Source of the DNA: an uncultured Pseudobdellovibrionaceae bacterium
GTDB taxonomy: Bacteria; Bdellovibrionota; Bdellovibrionia; Bdellovibrionales; JAMPXM01
Length of the DNA: 6,061 nt
Direction of reading: 5' to 3'
Assembly (NCBI GenBank): GCA_934277865.1
Contig: CAKQVW010000187.1
Location: forward strand, 1 to 6,061
Part shown: piece by piece, positions 5,226 through 6,061 of the stretch
How positions within the stretch are numbered: position 1 is the first letter of the stretch
Layout: every line of letters begins with the position of its first letter
The notes under the pieces: model-generated
Seen by the model: the letters and a program-made list of their open reading frames with translations, nothing else
Database searches by the model: none
Told to the model about the DNA's origin: nothing
Program-made: the position numbers and the translations under genes

Positions 5226-6061
5226 ACGCCTGAACAATCAGCTCCAAGACCTTCACAAGCGACTTCTGAACTGGCGCGCGGTCGGCTTTGCTTTGGCCGT
5301 CATCGCCTCGATTCTGGCTTCGCTCAAAAATAATTCCTCGTTGGTGACCTCGGTGGCCTCGATCGCGGCCGCGATCGCGTGGATCAGCTTTTTTACCATG
5401 GTCGTCATTCACCGACTTTCGGTTGCCAGAGGCGAGCGTCTAAAGTGGAGAATCGCACTCGAACGACGTATCCAAAGTCTTGAGAGACTCGAACCAACGG
5501 CAGGTTTTCAATTTCAGGAAGAGACACTGGGAGAGCTTTTTACGGCTGAAGAGTCGGCGTCGGCTAAGCGGCTGCTTCGCGATCTTGATCTCGAGCGTTT
5601 TGTCCGCCTGTTCCCGTTCTTCTTGTCAAGTGAAGGTCGCGGCAAATTTCTTCGGTTCCTCACGGTGCAAGCCGGCTCGACTGAAGAGATCAAGCGACGG
5701 CAACAAGCGATTGAGTATTGGGAAGGTCATCCAGTTTTGCGACGCAAGATTCTGCGAATTGCGACGGCGATGGAACAAGAAATCGATGCGAAGGAATTGC
5801 TTCAGCTGATTCGACATCCGAACGCCCCGGTAAATGGCAACAAATGGCTTTACTTGGTGACGCTTGCTCAGGTTTCGTTTTATGGGCTTTGGATTGCCGG
5901 ACTCATGCAGGGAACAAAGCTCTGGGGGTTGATCGGGCTTGCGGTGTTGGCAGTGTCCTACTTTCTTGCGGCACGTGAGATTGATTTGCTCTCGGCTTAC
6001 CCGCGGGCGATGGCGGTTGGACGAAGCCTTCGGGCCTTGAAGGACATCAGCGAGATCTTGC
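5203..6061 (+). CDS. Membrane-anchored MutS-like protein, N-terminal part (C-terminus outside window)
   Basis: 286 codons are visible and the frame is still open at the right edge. The GTG at 5203 is the only usual start after the in-frame TAG at 5170, and has AAAGGA (5187-5192) 10 bases upstream. A charged, probably coiled N-terminus (1-24) is followed by two transmembrane segments (about 25-40 and 48-69). A second basic, helical part runs to about 120. Residues 124-172 resemble the MutS core lever start: LRDLDLERFVRLFPFFL, then GKFLRFL, then EEIKRRQQAIEYW, like the 'DLL...SLF..L..T..G...L...L......I..RQ.A..EL' pattern. A further transmembrane pair lies at about 214-233 and 239-256. This is the layout I know from membrane MutS homologues whose Walker-type ATPase domain follows; that domain would be beyond the window. 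A role in classical mismatch repair is not implied. The overlap with the methyltransferase suggests coupled translation. Confidence 0.7.
   Translation, partial: MRTIRRLERLNNQLQDLHKRLLNWRAVGFALAVIASILASLKNNSSLVTSVASIAAAIAWISFFTMVVIHRLSVARGERLKWRIALERRIQSLERLEPTAGFQFQEETLGELFTAEESASAKRLLRDLDLERFVRLFPFFLSSEGRGKFLRFLTVQAGSTEEIKRRQQAIEYWEGHPVLRRKILRIATAMEQEIDAKELLQLIRHPNAPVNGNKWLYLVTLAQVSFYGLWIAGLMQGTKLWGLIGLAVLAVSYFLAAREIDLLSAYPRAMAVGRSLRALKDISEIL

Noticed and set aside
1..6061. CRISPR array, tRNA/rRNA genes, insertion sequence or transposase
   Set aside because: I saw no regular repeat-spacer pattern, no tRNA-like cloverleaf ends, no rRNA sequence and no transposase motifs in any frame.

Overview
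The window looks like chromosomal DNA of a Gram-negative bacterium with roughly balanced GC. The best guess is a Bdellovibrionota-type (predatory, former deltaproteobacterial) lineage. The reasons are a large mosaic LamG/Calx-beta/cadherin-like surface protein, a secreted protein built of cysteine-spaced 'PWG...AY...GxxC...C..G.L.G.Y...C' modules, a small outer-membrane barrel-like protein and a membrane-anchored MutS-like protein. The assignment rests on remembered family styles, not on a search.

Layout. (1) Bases 1896 to 1, minus strand: the N-terminal 632 codons of a large exported or surface adhesin-like protein. It is open at the left edge, so its C-terminus is outside the window. Its modules are a basic N-terminus plus hydrophobic segment, DUF2341, LamG, Calx-beta-like, tandem-95/cadherin-like, and the start of a W-x-G...NW...NW module. 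(2) Bases 1897-2345: a 449-base divergent intergenic region with no credible gene. It holds an imperfect direct repeat and a small dyad. (3) Bases 2346-2813: an Hsp20/alpha-crystallin small heat-shock protein, closed by a clear intrinsic terminator at 2863-2896. (4) Bases 2940-6061, plus strand: a tightly packed run of five genes. These are a secreted two-repeat cysteine protein, a PAP2 phosphatase (TGATG overlap), an outer-membrane barrel-like protein (17 bases downstream), a class I SAM methyltransferase, and a membrane-anchored MutS-like protein. The last overlaps the methyltransferase by 23 bases and runs off the right edge.

How the genes may work together. The first three genes of the run encode envelope proteins: an exported disulfide-type protein, an inner-membrane lipid phosphatase with its active site outside the cytoplasm, and an outer-membrane protein. 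The methyltransferase and the membrane MutS-like protein are translationally coupled by their overlap. No common pathway is proven. The divergent adhesin-like gene and the Hsp20 gene are separate transcription units. The most notable items are the exact 28-7-14 cysteine periodicity of the secreted protein and the MutS-like core set between predicted transmembrane pairs.
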